From contig OX352772.1 in assembly GCA_947095535.1 (NCBI GenBank), forward strand, positions 121,887,067-121,951,066: a stretch of 64,000 nt of DNA, written 5' to 3'. Source of the DNA: Poecilobothrus nobilitatus. Taxonomy: Eukaryota > Arthropoda > Insecta > Diptera > Dolichopodidae. Positions 10,181 through 23,209 of the stretch are shown here, piece after piece. The notes below the pieces were generated by a model. That model was not told where the DNA came from and searched no databases. It saw only the letters and a list, made by a program, of their open reading frames with translations. The first letter of the stretch is position 1. Every line of letters starts with the position of its first letter. The translations under genes were made by a program, and so were the position numbers.

Positions 10181-13100
10181 CAAAATAGACTAGAAACATT
10201 TATTAGAGATAATGATGATGAAGGCATATTAAACCCATCACAATTTTTAGAAAAGGCTCAAACCGATATAATTGAATTGTTGAGACAATCACTAAAAAAC
10301 CACAATGCCATTAAGGTAAATCTTGAACTTTTCGGCGAATATATAAAACCAACAGAAAAAGAGTTTGAAAATATATCAATCAAATCTTTTCAAACTCGAA
10401 TGTTTAGCATTACACAGACAGACGATCTTAATGATTTTTTTGAAAATGCTAAAGAAGTTATTCAACAACAAGCAGAAGACTTCCAAGAAAAGGATAGTGG
10501 CTGGGCGTTGATTAGAATTTTACACGTGGAAATAAATATTAATAAATATGAACCAATCCGCGTTTCTAGTTATATTAAGTTACCAAAAAACATAGAAGAT
10601 AAAAAAGCCTGCATTAATATCAACAATAATGATAACTTCTGTTTTAAGTGGAGTTTGGTATCAGCCTTACAAACTTGTGCTGAACATGCAAAACGAACAT
10701 CTTCATACAAAATTAGTAACATTTCTCAACCCATAGTCAAGCTTCAGTTTGGCGATGTTTTACAACTTAATTTTGGTAATATGCAATTTCCAGCTAAATT
10801 GTCTGAATTAAATTTATTCGAAGAACTTAATAATGACATAAGCATAAATTTGTTTGGACTGGAAGTCATTAATAAGAAATATGAGGTTGTAGGGCCATTT
10901 TATTTGACAAAATGTGAAAAAAAGTTTCATGTCAATTTATTACTTTTGGAAAGGAATGAAAAATTTCATTTTGTTTACATAAAACATTTATCAAGATTGA
11001 TAAGTCGATCTGTAACAAAGAATACTCATCAAATTTATATTTGTAATATGTGCTTGCAACATTTTCATACATTACAACAACGTGACTTACACATACTCGA
11101 ATGCAATAAAGTAGTTACAAAGCTTCCATCTGTTGAAAAAAATACACTAGAGTTTAAGAATTATCAACCACAATTGAAAACACCTTTTGTTATTTATGCT
11201 GATGCTGAGAGTATTTTACAGCCTATTGCAACATGCAATCCTGATCCCATGATGTCTTCAACAACAAATATTCATCAACATGTTCCAGTAGCTTTCTCGT
11301 ACTACATTAAGTGTTCTTTTGATGATAGTCTAAGCTGTTTCAAAGAATTTGTTGGAGCTAACTGTGCTAAGAAATTTATCCAATCATTGACGGAAACATG
11401 CAGTAAATTATATTCAACCTTCTTTATGAGTTCAAAGCCGATGAATCCACTAACACTGGATGAGCAGCTGCAACAATTGGTTCAAGAAACGTGTCACATA
11501 TGTGGTAAGCATTTAGATTTTAATAATAGAATTAGAGACCATTGTCACTTTACTGGTAATTATAGAGGTCCTGCTCATTCTTATTGCAACTTATTGTATA
11601 GGCGATCAAATTTTTTCCCAATATTCTTTCACAATTTTTCCGGCTATGATTGTCATCTTTTATTTAAAGAGCTAAACGAAGTGAATGGACATATTGGTGT
11701 CATTTCTTTGAATAAAGAACGTTATATTTCATTATTTAAAAAAATTACCATAGATAATAATCATTCATTTTATTTACGTTTTCTTGATAGGTTCAGATTT
11801 ATGGCTTCTAGCCTTGATTCATTGTGTAAAAATTTAAATGAAAACGATTTGTTTCACATAAAAAAAGAATTCAATAATAATGAAAAATTTATACTTATGA
11901 CTCGCAAGGGGGTTTTTCCCTATGAGTATTTAAATTCCATTAAACGACTTGATGAAACATGTTTATCATCACAAGACAATTTTACCAATCAAATGACAAA
12001 CACGCCATGCTCCGATGAAGACTACATTCATGCAGTTAATGTATGGAATACGTTTAAATGTCAAAATTTATGGGACTATCTTAAACTTTACCTTAAAACA
12101 GATGTACTTACTTTGACTGATGTTTTTGAAAACTTCCGAAAAATATGCTACAAAATCTATTCTTTAGATCCTGCAAATTTTTACACTACACCAGATTTGT
12201 CATGGGCGGCTATGTTAAAATACACTGATATCAAGTTAGAGATGTTAACTGATGTTGATATGTATAATTTTTTTAAAAAAGGGATACGTGGTGGAATTAG
12301 TCAGTGCTCACTTAGACATTCAGTAGCAAATAATAAATTTATGGGGGAATCTTATAAAAAAAACTAACTTTCTAAATACATAGTATATGAAGATGCTAAC
12401 AATTTATATGGGTGGGCAATGATACAATATTTACCACATTAAGATTTTCAGTGGGTTGATACTCCTGAAAATATTGATGTGCTTTCAGTTGCCGATGATT
12501 CGCAAACTCGTTACGTTTTAGAAGTGGATTTAGATTACCCTCAACATTTACATGATTTGCACAATGATTTTCCTTTTTGTGCTGAAAACAAAGTTCCACC
12601 GAAAGGTAAAATTCCTAAACTGTTAGTTGATTTAACAAACAAACGAAAATATATTATCCATTATCGAAATTTAAAACAATGTCTTCGAAACGGCATGATT
12701 CTCAAAAAAATTTATAGAGTACTAAAATTCACACAAAGCAATTGGTTAAAAAAATATAAACGCACACTGGTCAATGGCTAAAAATGTTTTTGAAAAAGAT
12801 TATTTTAAATTAATGAATAATGCTGTTTTCGGTAAAACAATGGAAAATGTAGGTAAAAGAAAAAATGTCAAAATAGCTACGTCTTGGGAAAGTCAAGGAA
12901 GACATTTAGGTGCTCGAGCGCTAATAGCAAAACCAAATTATCATAGCCACTCTAGATTTACTGAAACCTTGATAGCCATTCAGCCTAATCATACAAATAT
13001 ATATTACGACAAACCTATATATTTGGGATTTACGGTACTCGAACAATCTAAAATTCTTATGTATGATTTTCATTATGATTATATTAAACCTAAATATGGT

Positions 13101-13604
13101 AGTAAGGCTTTATTAAATTATACAGACACTGACAGTTTTATTTATACTATACAGACAGATGATTTTTACGCTGACATATTTAATGAAATACCAAAACGTT
13201 TTGATACATCAGATTATCCATCCGACAATTTATTTAATTTTCCTCTAATGAATAAAAAAGTTCTGGGTCTTTTTAAAGATGAATTTAATGGAAAAATTGT
13301 TTCTGAATTTATTGGATTAAAATCTAAAATGTATTTCCTTCAAACATATGAAAATAAAACTATTAAAAAAGCTAGAGGAATAAAGAAATATGTCGTCAAT
13401 TCTTTAACATTAGATAATTATAAAAATTGTTTGTTAAAAAATGAAACTTGTTTAAAACAAATGAAAATATTTAGATCACATTTACATACAATTTATACAC
13501 AAAATTTAAATAAAGTAGCTTTAAGTTCATTAGATAATAAAAGATATGTAACTGAAGATAATATAAAAACATATGCTTGGGAGCATTATGCCATTGAGCA
13601 ATAG
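10181..13604 (+). pseudogene. DNA polymerase B (Polinton A, array unit 2)
   Basis: Longest visible form of the Polinton A polymerase. The open part 10277-12367 (696 residues) has a zinc-ribbon-like CNMCLQHF...HILEC, exonuclease motif I (YADAES), an EndoVII-like treble clef (CHICGK...DHCHFTGNYRGPAH...CN), exonuclease motif II (HNFSGYDCHL) and III (YLKTDVLTL). After a stop at 12365 comes motif A (DANNLYGWAM), a second stop after LPH near 12440, then 12479-12781. A frameshift leads to 12774-13604 with motif B (KLMNNAVFGKT) and motif C (YTDTDS). The three lesions are shared with the other units. With no zinc fingers of its own, the unit starts inside the gene. Confidence 0.88.
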
Positions 13605-14942
13605 TTGTAAAAAAACAAAATAAAAAAATCAAATTTTTGTTAGCTTAATATTAATAATAAAAATCACAATTTAAAGATGTTTAAAAAAAAAAATATTATA
13701 CACACATTAAAAGTGTCTTTCAATTTTTTAAAAACTTTTTTTTTAAATTTTTCATATTTAATATTATTAATTTAAAAAACTTTTCTTTAATTTTTCAAGT
13801 AAATTTTAAACCAAGCTTAAACTTTCCTAATAATAGTTTTGTATTTAAACCCTACTTTAAAAACTTTTCATATTATCTTTTTAATACTCAGCACTACAGT
13901 GTAACTTCTTAAGCTTATTGTTTTAAATATAGAAAAGTTTTCTATTTAAATTTTTAAGTAAGTAACTATTAAATTAAGCTTAAACTTAATGATAATAAAA
14001 ACTTTGAATATAAACCAAACTTTTAAAACTTTTTATAACTAATTTCGAATTTTCAACACAATAGCTTAAGTTTTTTATGGTTAAATTTTTAAAACTTTTT
14101 TTCAAATTTTTAGGTTAATATTTAAGTTTAAACTTTGATTATAATAACTTTGTATTTAAACCAAACTAAAAGCTTGAAAAACTTTTCATAACTTCCCACA
14201 TATAAAAATATTTCAGCAATTTTAAATCAAGTTTTAAGTTTCATAACTAAGCGTTTTAGAAGAAGAAGAAGAATTTTAACATTTATATTAATTTTGTATA
14301 TTAACGTTGTATTTAAGTCAAAACTTTAAAATCTTTTCATATCTAATTAAGAATATTCAACACAATAGCTTAAGCTTATTTTTTTATTTTATAAAACTTT
14401 TTTTTAATTTTTCACGTAAATATTAAATCAAGCTTAAACTTTAATAAACTTTTCATATCTAATTAAGAATATTCCGTTCAATAGCTTAAGCTTATTTTAT
14501 TTTTTATTTTAATTTATATAACTTTTTTTTCATTTTTCACAGAAATATTAAATCAAACTTAAACTTTAATAATATTAAAAATAAACCAAACTTAAAAAAC
14601 TTTTCATATCTAATTAGGAATATTCAGTTCAATAGCTTAAATTTATTATTTATTTTAATTTATAAAACTTTTTTTTCAATTTTCACGGAAATATTAAATC
14701 AAGTTTAAACTTTGATAATATTAACTTTGTATTTAAACCAAACCAAACTTTAAAAACTTTTCATATTTAATTAAGAACAGTAAGCACAATATCTTTAGCT
14801 TATTACTGTTTTAATTTGAAATTTAAACATAACTGATATTCTAACCGCTAAGCTTAATTTAAAATACTCAAAAGCATAAAACTTTTTACTTATCACAATT
14901 TTATTGCATACATTTAGGAGAACTGTTGAATAAAAGCTCCTC
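13605..14942. repeat. AT-rich 125-150 bp repeat block (unit 2)
   Basis: Copy of 8141-9480 with small indels (for example one repeat shortened near 14118). No gene seen. Confidence 0.75.
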
Positions 14943-15003
14943 GTGGCGCTGAAACGGCATAATAAAAGCTTTAAAAAACCTCCTCCTGGCGCTGAAACGG
15001 CAT

Positions 15004-15641
15004 ATACATACTACTTACAAGTCCCTTCATTTCTTGCACCATTTTTAGAAAAATACCGTCTAAACCTACAGCTTTGTGTGGAGCGAAGTTACCAATTGCC
15101 CAGGCAACCTTTTCCTCCGTTATAACTGAGTTAACCCATTCGTCAGCGCCGCTTCGAACTCTAACCTCTATTGCCTAGTTAATCACCTGCTCGTCCTCAA
15201 TGCACCCTGCAAAATAGATAGATACTAAAAGATCTAGGGTTTCAGCGGCTGAATCAGTCCATTTCCCTTCCACAGTTCTTAGAAAGGAATGATTGGAGTT
15301 TTCTCTAGATACAACTTTGCTAAGTCTGGCTGAGTCTCTAGTACTTTCAATTGATTCGCAATAATCCTTCCATGATTGGGTTTTAAGCAATAGGATTGCT
15401 CCCTTATATTCCCTGAGTTGATCCTTATCGAGTTGCTACTTATTCTGCCTGTGGCAGATATTGTAGGCGTCTCTAGTCTCCTTTCTTAGGTTACATAAGT
15501 TCTCATTCCACCAGACCGGGTATGTCTTTTTGCTACGCTTAAGAGGATATGCCACTTTCAATGAACCTCCATGGCCCTTGTAAACATTTCAGTTCTCTTT
15601 TCTAACTCATTTTCAATTACGATATCTGAATTAGCTATTAC
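15004..15641 (-). mobile_element. LINE ORF2 fragment, array unit 2
   Basis: Copy of the LINE piece at 9543-10180, with the same reading-frame breaks and a few substitutions (P to S in the LLVxIYFAG stretch). Its right edge is the array join at 15641/15642. Confidence 0.75.
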
Positions 15642-18600
15642 CAAAATAGACTAGAAACATTTATTAGAGATAATGATGATGAAGGCATATTAAACCCATC
15701 ACAATTTTTAGAAAAGGCTCAAACCGATATAATTGAATTGTTGAGACAATCACTAAAAAACCACAATGCCATTAAGGTAAATCTTGAACTTTTCGGCGAA
15801 TATATAAAACCAACAGAAAAAGAGTTTGAAAATATATCAATCAAATCTTTTCAAACTCGAATGTTTAGCATTACACAGACAGACGATCTTAATGATTTTT
15901 TTGAAAATGCTAAAGAAGTTATTCAACAACAAGCAGAAGACTTCCAAGAAAAGGATAGTGGCTGGGCGTTGATTAGAATTTTACACGTGGAAATAAATAT
16001 TAATAAATATGAACCAATCCGCGTTTCTAGTTATATTAAGTTACCAAAAAACATAGAAGATAAAAAAGCCTGCATTAATATCAACAATAATGATAACTTC
16101 TGTTTTAAGTGGAGTTTGGTATCAGCCTTACAAACTTGTGCTGAACATGCAAAACGAACATCTTCATACAAAATTAGTAACATTTCTCAACCCATAGTCA
16201 AGCTTCAGTTTGGCGATGTTTTACAACTTAATTTTGGTAATATGCAATTTCCAGCTAAATTGTCTGAATTAAATTTATTCGAAGAACTTAATAATGACAT
16301 AAGCATAAATTTGTTTGGACTGGAAGTCATTAATAAGAAATATGAGGTTGTAGGGCCATTTTATTTGACAAAATGTGAAAAAAAGTTTCATGTCAATTTA
16401 TTGCTTTTGGAAAGGAATGAAAAATTTCATTTTGTTTACATAAAACATTTATCAAGATTGATAAGTCGATCTGTAACAAAGAATACTCATCAAATTTATA
16501 TTTGTAATATGTGCTTGCAACATTTTCATACATTACAACAACGTGACTTACACATACTCGAATGCAATAAAGTAGTTACAAAGCTTCCATCTGTTGAAAA
16601 AAATACACTAGAGTTTAAGAATTATCAACCACAATTGAAAACACCTTTTGTTATTTATGCTGATGCTGAGAGTATTTTACAGCCTATTGCAACATGCAAT
16701 CCTGATCCCATGATGTCTTCAACAACAAATATTCATCAACATGTTCCAGTAGCTTTCTCGTACTACATTAAGTGTTCTTTTGATGATAGTCTAAGCTGTT
16801 TCAAAGAATTTGTTGGAGCTAACTGTGCTAAGAAATTTATCCAATCATTGACGGAAACATGCAGTAAATTATATTCAACCTTCTTTATGAGTTCAAAGCC
16901 GATGAATCCACTAACACTGGATGAGCAGCTGCAACAATTGGTTCAAGAAACGTGTCACATATGTGGTAAGCATTTAGATTTTAATAATAGAATTAGAGAC
17001 CATTGTCACTTTACTGGTAATTATAGAGGTCCTGCTCATTCTTATTGCAACTTATTGTATAGGCGATCAAATTTTTTCCCAATATTCTTTCACAATTTTT
17101 CCGGCTATGATTGTCATCTTTCATTTAAAGAGCTAAACGAAGTGAATGGACATATTGGTGTCATTTCTTTGAATAAAGAACGTTATATTTCATTATCTAA
17201 AAAAATTACCATAGATAATAATCATTCATTTTATTTACGTTTTCTTGATAGGTTCAGATTTATGGCTTCTAGCCTTGATTCATTGTGTAAAAATTTAAAT
17301 GAAAACGATTTGTTTCACATAAAAAAAGAATTCAATAATAATGAAAAATTTATACTTATGACTCGCAAGGGGGTTTTTGCCTATGAGTATTTAAATTCCA
17401 TTAAACGACTTGATGAAACATGTTTATCATCACAAGACAATTTTACCAATCAAATGACAAACACGCCATGCTCCGATGAAGACTACATTCATGCAGTTAA
17501 TGTATGGAATACGTTTAAATGTCAAAATTTATGGGACTATCTTAAACTTTACCTTAAAACAGATGTACTTACTTTGACTGATGTTTTTGAAAACTTCCGA
17601 AAAATATGCTACAAAATCTATTCTTTAGATCCTGCAAATTTTTACACTACACCAGATTTGTCATGGGCGGCTATGTTAAAATACACTGATATCAAGTTAG
17701 AGATGTTAACTGATGTTGATATGTATAATTTTTTTAAAAAAGGGATACGTGGTGGAATTACTCAGTGCTCACTTAGACATTCAGTAGCAAATAATAAATT
17801 TATGGGGGAATCTTATAAAAAAAACTAACCTTCTAAATACATAGTATATGAAGATGCTAACAATTTATATGGGTGGGCAATGATACAATATTTACCACAT
17901 TAAGATTTTCAGTGGGTTGATACTCCTGAAAATATTGATGTGCTTTCAGTTGCCGATGATTCGCAAACTGGTTACGTTTTAGAAGTGGATTTAGATTACC
18001 CTCAACATTTACATGATTTGCACAATGATTTTCCTTTTTGTGCTGAAAACAAAGTTCCACCGAAAGGTAAAATTCCTAAACTGTTAGTTGATTTAACAAA
18101 CAAACGAAAATATATTATCCATTATCGAAATTTAAAACAATGTCTTCGAAACGGCATGATTCTCAAAAAAATTTATAGAGTACTAAAATTCACACAAAGC
18201 AATTGGTTAAAAAAATATAAACGCACACTGGTCAATGGCTAAAAATGTTTTTGAAAAAGATTATTTTAAATTAATGAATAATGCTGTTTTCGGTAAAACA
18301 ATGGAAAATGTAGATAAAAGAAAAAATGTCAAAATAGCTACGTCTTGGGAAAGTCAAGGAAGACATTTAGGTGCTCGAGCGCTAATAGCAAAACCAAATT
18401 ATCATAGCCACTCTAGATTTACTGAAACCTTGATAGCCATTCAGCCTAATCATACAAATATATATTACGACAAACCTATATATTTGGGATTTACGGTACT
18501 CGAACAATCTAAAATTCTTATGTATGATTTTCATTATGATTATATTAAACCTAAATATGGTAGTAAGGCTTTATTAAATTATACAGACACTGACAGTTTT

Positions 18601-19065
18601 ATTTATACTATACAGACAGATGATTTTTACGCTGACATATTTAATGAAATACAAAAACGTTTTGATACATCAGATTATCCATCCGACAATTTATTTAATT
18701 TTCCTCTAATGAATAAAAAAGTTCTGGGTCTTTTTAAAGATGAATTTAATGGAAAAATTGTTTCTGAATTTATTGGATTAAAATCTAAAATGTATTTCCT
18801 TCAAACATATGAAAATAAAACTATTAAAAAAGCTATAGGAATAAAGAAATATGTCGTCAATTCTTTAACATTAGATAATTATAAAAATTGTTTGTTAAAA
18901 AATGAAACTTGTTTAAAACAAATGAAAATATTTAGATCACATTTACATACAATTTATACACAAAATTTAAATAAAGTAGCTTTAAGTTCATTAGATAATA
19001 AAAGATATGTAACTGAAGATAATATAAAAACATATGCTTGGGAGCATTATGCCATTGAGCAATAG
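15642..19065 (+). pseudogene. DNA polymerase B (Polinton A, array unit 3)
   Basis: Third copy, organised as unit 2: 15738-17828 (exonuclease and EndoVII-like region), stop, motif A region, stop, 17940-18242, frameshift, 18235-19065 (motifs B and C). It differs from unit 2 by scattered substitutions: HLS for HLL before FKEL, SLS for SLF before KKI, FAY for FPY, GIT for GIS, and EIQ for EIP. Shared stops show that the gene was already dead when it was amplified, so the array is not explained by selection for polymerase dosage. Confidence 0.88.
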
Positions 19066-20402
19066 TTGTAAAAAAACAAAATAAAAAAATCAAATTTTTG
19101 TTAGCTTAATATTAATAATAAAAATCACAATTTAAAGATGTTTAAAAAAAAAAATATTATACACACATTAAAAGTGTCTTTCAATTTTTTAAAAACTTTT
19201 TTTTTTAATTTTTCATATTTAATATTATTAATTTAAAAAACTTTTCTTTAATTTTTCAAGTAAATTTTAAACCAAGCTTAAACTTTCCTAATAATAGTTT
19301 TGTATTTAAACCCTACTTTAAAAACTTTTCATATTATCTTTTTAATACTCAGCACTACAGTGTAACTTCTTAAGCTTATTGTTTTAAATATAGAAAAGTT
19401 TTCTATTTAAATTTTTAAGTAAGTAACTATTAAATTAAGCTTAAACTTAATGATAATAAAAACTTTGAATATAAACCAAACTTTTAAAACTTTTTATAAC
19501 TAATTTCGAATTTTCAACACAATAGCTTAAGTTTTTTATGGTTAAATTTTTAAAACTTTTTTTCAAATTTTTAGGTTAATATTTAAGTTTAAACTTTGAT
19601 TATAATAACTTTGTATTTAAACCAAACTAAAAGCTTGAAAAACTTTTCATAACTTCCCACATATAAAAATATTTCAGCAATTTTAAATCAAGTTTTAAGT
19701 TTCATAACTAAGCGTTTTAGAAGAAGAAGAAGAATTTTAACATTTATATTAATTTTGTATATTAACGTTGTATTTAAGTCAAAACTTTAAAATCTTTTCA
19801 TATCTAATTAAGAATATTCAACACAATAGCTTAAGCTTATTTTTTTATTTTATAAAACTTTTTTTAATTTTTCACGTAAATATTAAATCAAGCTTAAACT
19901 TTAATAAACTTTTCATATCTAATTAAGAATATTCCGTTCAATAGCTTAAGCTTATTTTATTTTTTATTTTAATTTATATAACTTTTTTTTCATTTTTCAC
20001 AGAAATATTAAATCAAACTTAAACTTTAATAATATTAAAAATAAACCAAACTTAAAAAACTTTTCATATCTAATTAGGAATATTCAGTTCAATAGCTTAA
20101 ATTTATTATTTATTTTAATTTATAAAACTTTTTTTTCAATTTTCACGGAAATATTAAATCAAGTTTAAACTTTGATAATATTAACTTTGTATTTAAACCA
20201 AACCAAACTTTAAAAACTTTTCATATTTAATTAAGAACAGTAAGCACAATATCTTTAGCTTATTACTGTTTTAATTTGAAATTTAAACATAACTGATATT
20301 CTAACCGCTAAGCTTAATTTAAAATACTCAAAAGCATAAAACTTTTTACTTATCACAATTTTATTGCATACATTTAGGAGAACTGTTGAATAAAAGCTCC
20401 TC
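19066..20402. repeat. AT-rich 125-150 bp repeat block (unit 3)
   Basis: Third copy of the block at 8141-9480, closest to unit 2 (same shortened repeat). No gene seen. Confidence 0.75.
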
Positions 20403-20462
20403 GTGGCGCTGAAACGGCATAATAAAAGCTTTAAAAAACCTCCTCCTGGCGCTGAAACGGCA

Positions 20463-21880
20463 TATACATACTACTTACAAGTCCCTTCATTTCTTGCACC
20501 ATTTTTAGAAAAATACCGTCTAAACCTACAGCTTTGTGTAGAGCGAAGTTACCAATTGCCCAGGCAACCTTTTCCTCCGTTATAACTGAGTTAACCCATT
20601 CGTCAGGGCCGCTTCGAACTCTAACCTCTATTGCCTAGTTAATCACCTGCTCGTCCTCAATGCACCCTGCAAAATAGATAGATACTAAAAGATCTAGGGT
20701 TTCAGCGGCTGAATCAGTCCATTTCCCTTCCACAGTTCTTAGAAAGGAATGATTGGAGTTTTCTCTAGATACAACTTTGCTAAGTCTGGCTGAGTCTCTA
20801 GTACTTTCAATTGATTCGCAATAATCCTTCCATGATTGGGTTTTAAGCAATCGGATTGCTCCCTTATATTCCCTGAGTTGATCCTTATCGAGTTGCTACT
20901 TATTCTGCCTGTGGCAGATATTGTAGGCGTCTCTAGTCTCCTTTCTTAGGTTACATAAGTTCTCATTCCACCAGACCGGGTGTGTCTTTTTGCTACGCTT
21001 AAGAGGATATGCCACTTTCAATGAACCTCCATGGCCCTTGTAAACATTTCAGTTCTCTTTTCTAACTCATTTTCAATTACGATATCTGAATTAGCTATTA
21101 CCAAAACCTTTTCTATAGCTACTTTTCTGAATTTCCCCTAGTCAGTAGCCCTGGGCTTTCTGTAGAGCTGGGATTTTCAGCCTTAATATTGATATTGAAG
21201 AAAATCCAATGGTGGTCCGAAAATGTTCTTTTCTCGGATACCTTCATTTCTCTATATTTAGGGTTTGGTCATTACTTATACATATAATATCTAACCCATC
21301 TGCCCAACCTGGAAAACTATCCGAGCTTGGAAATATGAAGGTGGGGTTACTGCCCCTATTGCGTATATTTAGTTTGCTATTTAAAAAAATCAAATAATGA
21401 CTCATCTCGTTCATTCGTTTCCGAGATACCCCATATTTATATGGACATGGGTATGCCGTGCATTAACATCACAGCCTGCAATCAATTTGCCACCTGTGGC
21501 AACTACCAATTGCTGAAGCGGGGGCGGTGGAGCAGGTTCGTCGTGTGGCATGTACACAGAACTTATATATAACACGCTCACATTGTTCGGCATTTCCAGT
21601 TTTGCAACTGTCAAATCTTCATAACTAAAATTGGAACAGAGATGTGCACTTATATGTTTTTTAACTAGAACACAAGTTCTTGGTTTACCTATTTCTAAAT
21701 TTACATTCTTATAGAATAGATTATAAATACAGCTGTTTAACCCTCTAATCTTGGAGGCGTTAACCCATGTTTCTTGAATGAGGGCTATGTCCAAGTCCTC
21801 CTAACCTAGGGGAAGTAGTATGGATTAGCCGATTCTAGTCCATGTGGAGAGCAGTAAGCCAATTATAGTCAATGCGGAGA
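20463..21880 (-). mobile_element. LINE fragment with endonuclease 5' part, array unit 3 and beyond
   Basis: This continues past the array end (21101) into single-copy sequence, so it is the parental fragment. At 21411-21794 the minus strand encodes the N-terminal part of an AP-type endonuclease: DIALIQETWVNASKIRGL, PRTCVLVKKH and GCDVNARH, the last like the catalytic GDFNAxH box. The region 21110-21410 holds the rest of the endonuclease in broken frames, then the linker and RT start as in the other units. The 5' part is kept and the 3' part lost, the opposite of normal LINE 5' truncation, so a rearrangement removed the 3' end. Confidence 0.75.
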
Positions 21881-22131
21881 AGAGCTGGTTTAAATGTAGA
21901 TATAGAGATATGCAAAGTTTTTAAAGTTTGTTTTAAATAGATAATTTTAAATTTATCTATAAAATTTATTTATAAAAAAACTTAAAATAAAAAAAAAAAA
22001 ATTTCTTGATTAAAGTTTAATATTTATCTAAAAATTAAAAAAAACATTTTTTAAACTTGATTTGAATAATATAAACTGCTACCATGAAATACAAATTGAG
22101 ATGGTGATAAAGTTCAAGTTACAAGTTCAAG
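21881..22131. other. AT-rich spacer
   Basis: Homopolymer-rich sequence with no ORF, repeat or RNA gene I can support. Confidence 0.5.
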
Positions 22132-22690
22132 TTAAAATCGAAAAAATAAAAACAGCATTGCATTTTTTATAGTAAAATTTTTTTTGTTTTCATTAAAAAA
22201 TATATCTCGTTTATTTATCCATGAATCATGTTTTTTATCAAAGACAAGCCACCTAACCAACACTTGATTTCCTTTTTTTCTTATTATTTTTCTACAAGGT
22301 ATACATTAGAAAATTTAACAGATGTAAGTTCAGGTTCATAAAAATTGCCTTTGTGTTTAATCAAATGAATTGTATGTTATTGGATCAGTTCTTTTTATTT
22401 TCGCTATTGTATCAATTTCTGTTGACCAATTATGTTGATAACCTTTTGCAAATATACCTTTAAATTTACTTATACGAACAAAACACAAAAAACTTTGTAT
22501 TTTGCTTTTCGGAATACTTTTATATGTACCTTGTAAACTAAATTGTTTCCACATATTGTTTTTAGGAGTGCGAATGAAACGTTCTACAATTGAAGCTTTT
22601 AGCTCTGAATATGTATGATAATGATTCATTTTATTTTTCCTCATTAGATTTTGAAATTTTTTGGTTTTTTACCAGCACGCTTAAAAAAAT
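22132..22690 (-). pseudogene. Polinton integrase, C-terminal remnant (copy A)
   Basis: Retroviral-type integrase of a Polinton. The minus strand reads MNHYHTYSELKASIVERF with the final catalytic Glu of the DDE core (KASxxERF), then MWKQFSL, VRISKFKGIFAKGY (SH3-like part), and after a frame change a chromodomain-like GNQVLVRWLVFDKKHDSWI ending at the stop at 22132. It matches the integrase at 57957-58882 step by step. The N-terminal part with the first two Asp residues is missing; a T-run at about 22690-22711 marks the break. 22700-22843 is AT-rich with no gene. Confidence 0.8.
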
Positions 22691-23209
22691 ATTTTTTTTT
22701 TTTTTTTTTCTTTATTTCAATTCATTTTGTTATATAATTTTACAAATTGTGTAGTTCATAAAACTAAATAGTGGTTTTATCGATCTTAGCCTAAGCTGTA
22801 TGATCTTATAAAAGTTTATAATATAATGAAATTTTTTATTTAAGGGCCAAATTGCGAGTGTCAACTATTAGTTGATAGGCGATATTTATCGCCTAAATTT
22901 ATCAATCGATTATGTATCGATATTGTAAATGTCGCTTGTCAACTTTGGGTTGATCAAATTGTGAATTTTTTTTTGTCAACGGAATTTCCATATTGCAAAT
23001 GTCGATATAGTTGATATTGTCAACTTTTTTTAGCGCCAAGAATTTTTCGGTTGATTGTAAACCAAAAGTGCTTGTTTTTTTTTTAATTATTAAAAAGTTA
23101 TTCAAAATATTTCTAAAAATGTAAGTATTTTACTTTCTTGATAATTATTGCTAGAGTTGTAAAAAATTGATGTAATCTACATGTTTTTAAGAATGAAAAA
23201 AAAAGTAAA

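Larger units (their letters stand above)
6817..21101. repeat. 5.46-kb tandem triplication (units 6817-10180, 10181-15641, 15642-21101)
   Basis: Each unit starts CAAAATAGACTAGAAAC inside the polymerase gene and runs through its end, a 1.3-kb AT-rich repeat block and a LINE fragment, ending GCTATTAC before the next CAAAA. Five bases (CAAAA) are common to the polymerase breakpoint (6817), the unit joins (10181, 15642) and the LINE continuation (21102), so a microhomology join is likely. Units 2 and 3 are 5461 and 5460 bp with few differences. Unit 1 is 3364 bp because of a 2100-bp deletion. Zinc-finger sequence upstream of 6817 and LINE sequence downstream of 21101 are single copy, which fixes the order. 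Confidence 0.93.

Noticed and set aside
6817..21101. Three functional DNA polymerase genes
   Set aside because: All share stops near motif A and a frameshift before motif B; none is intact.
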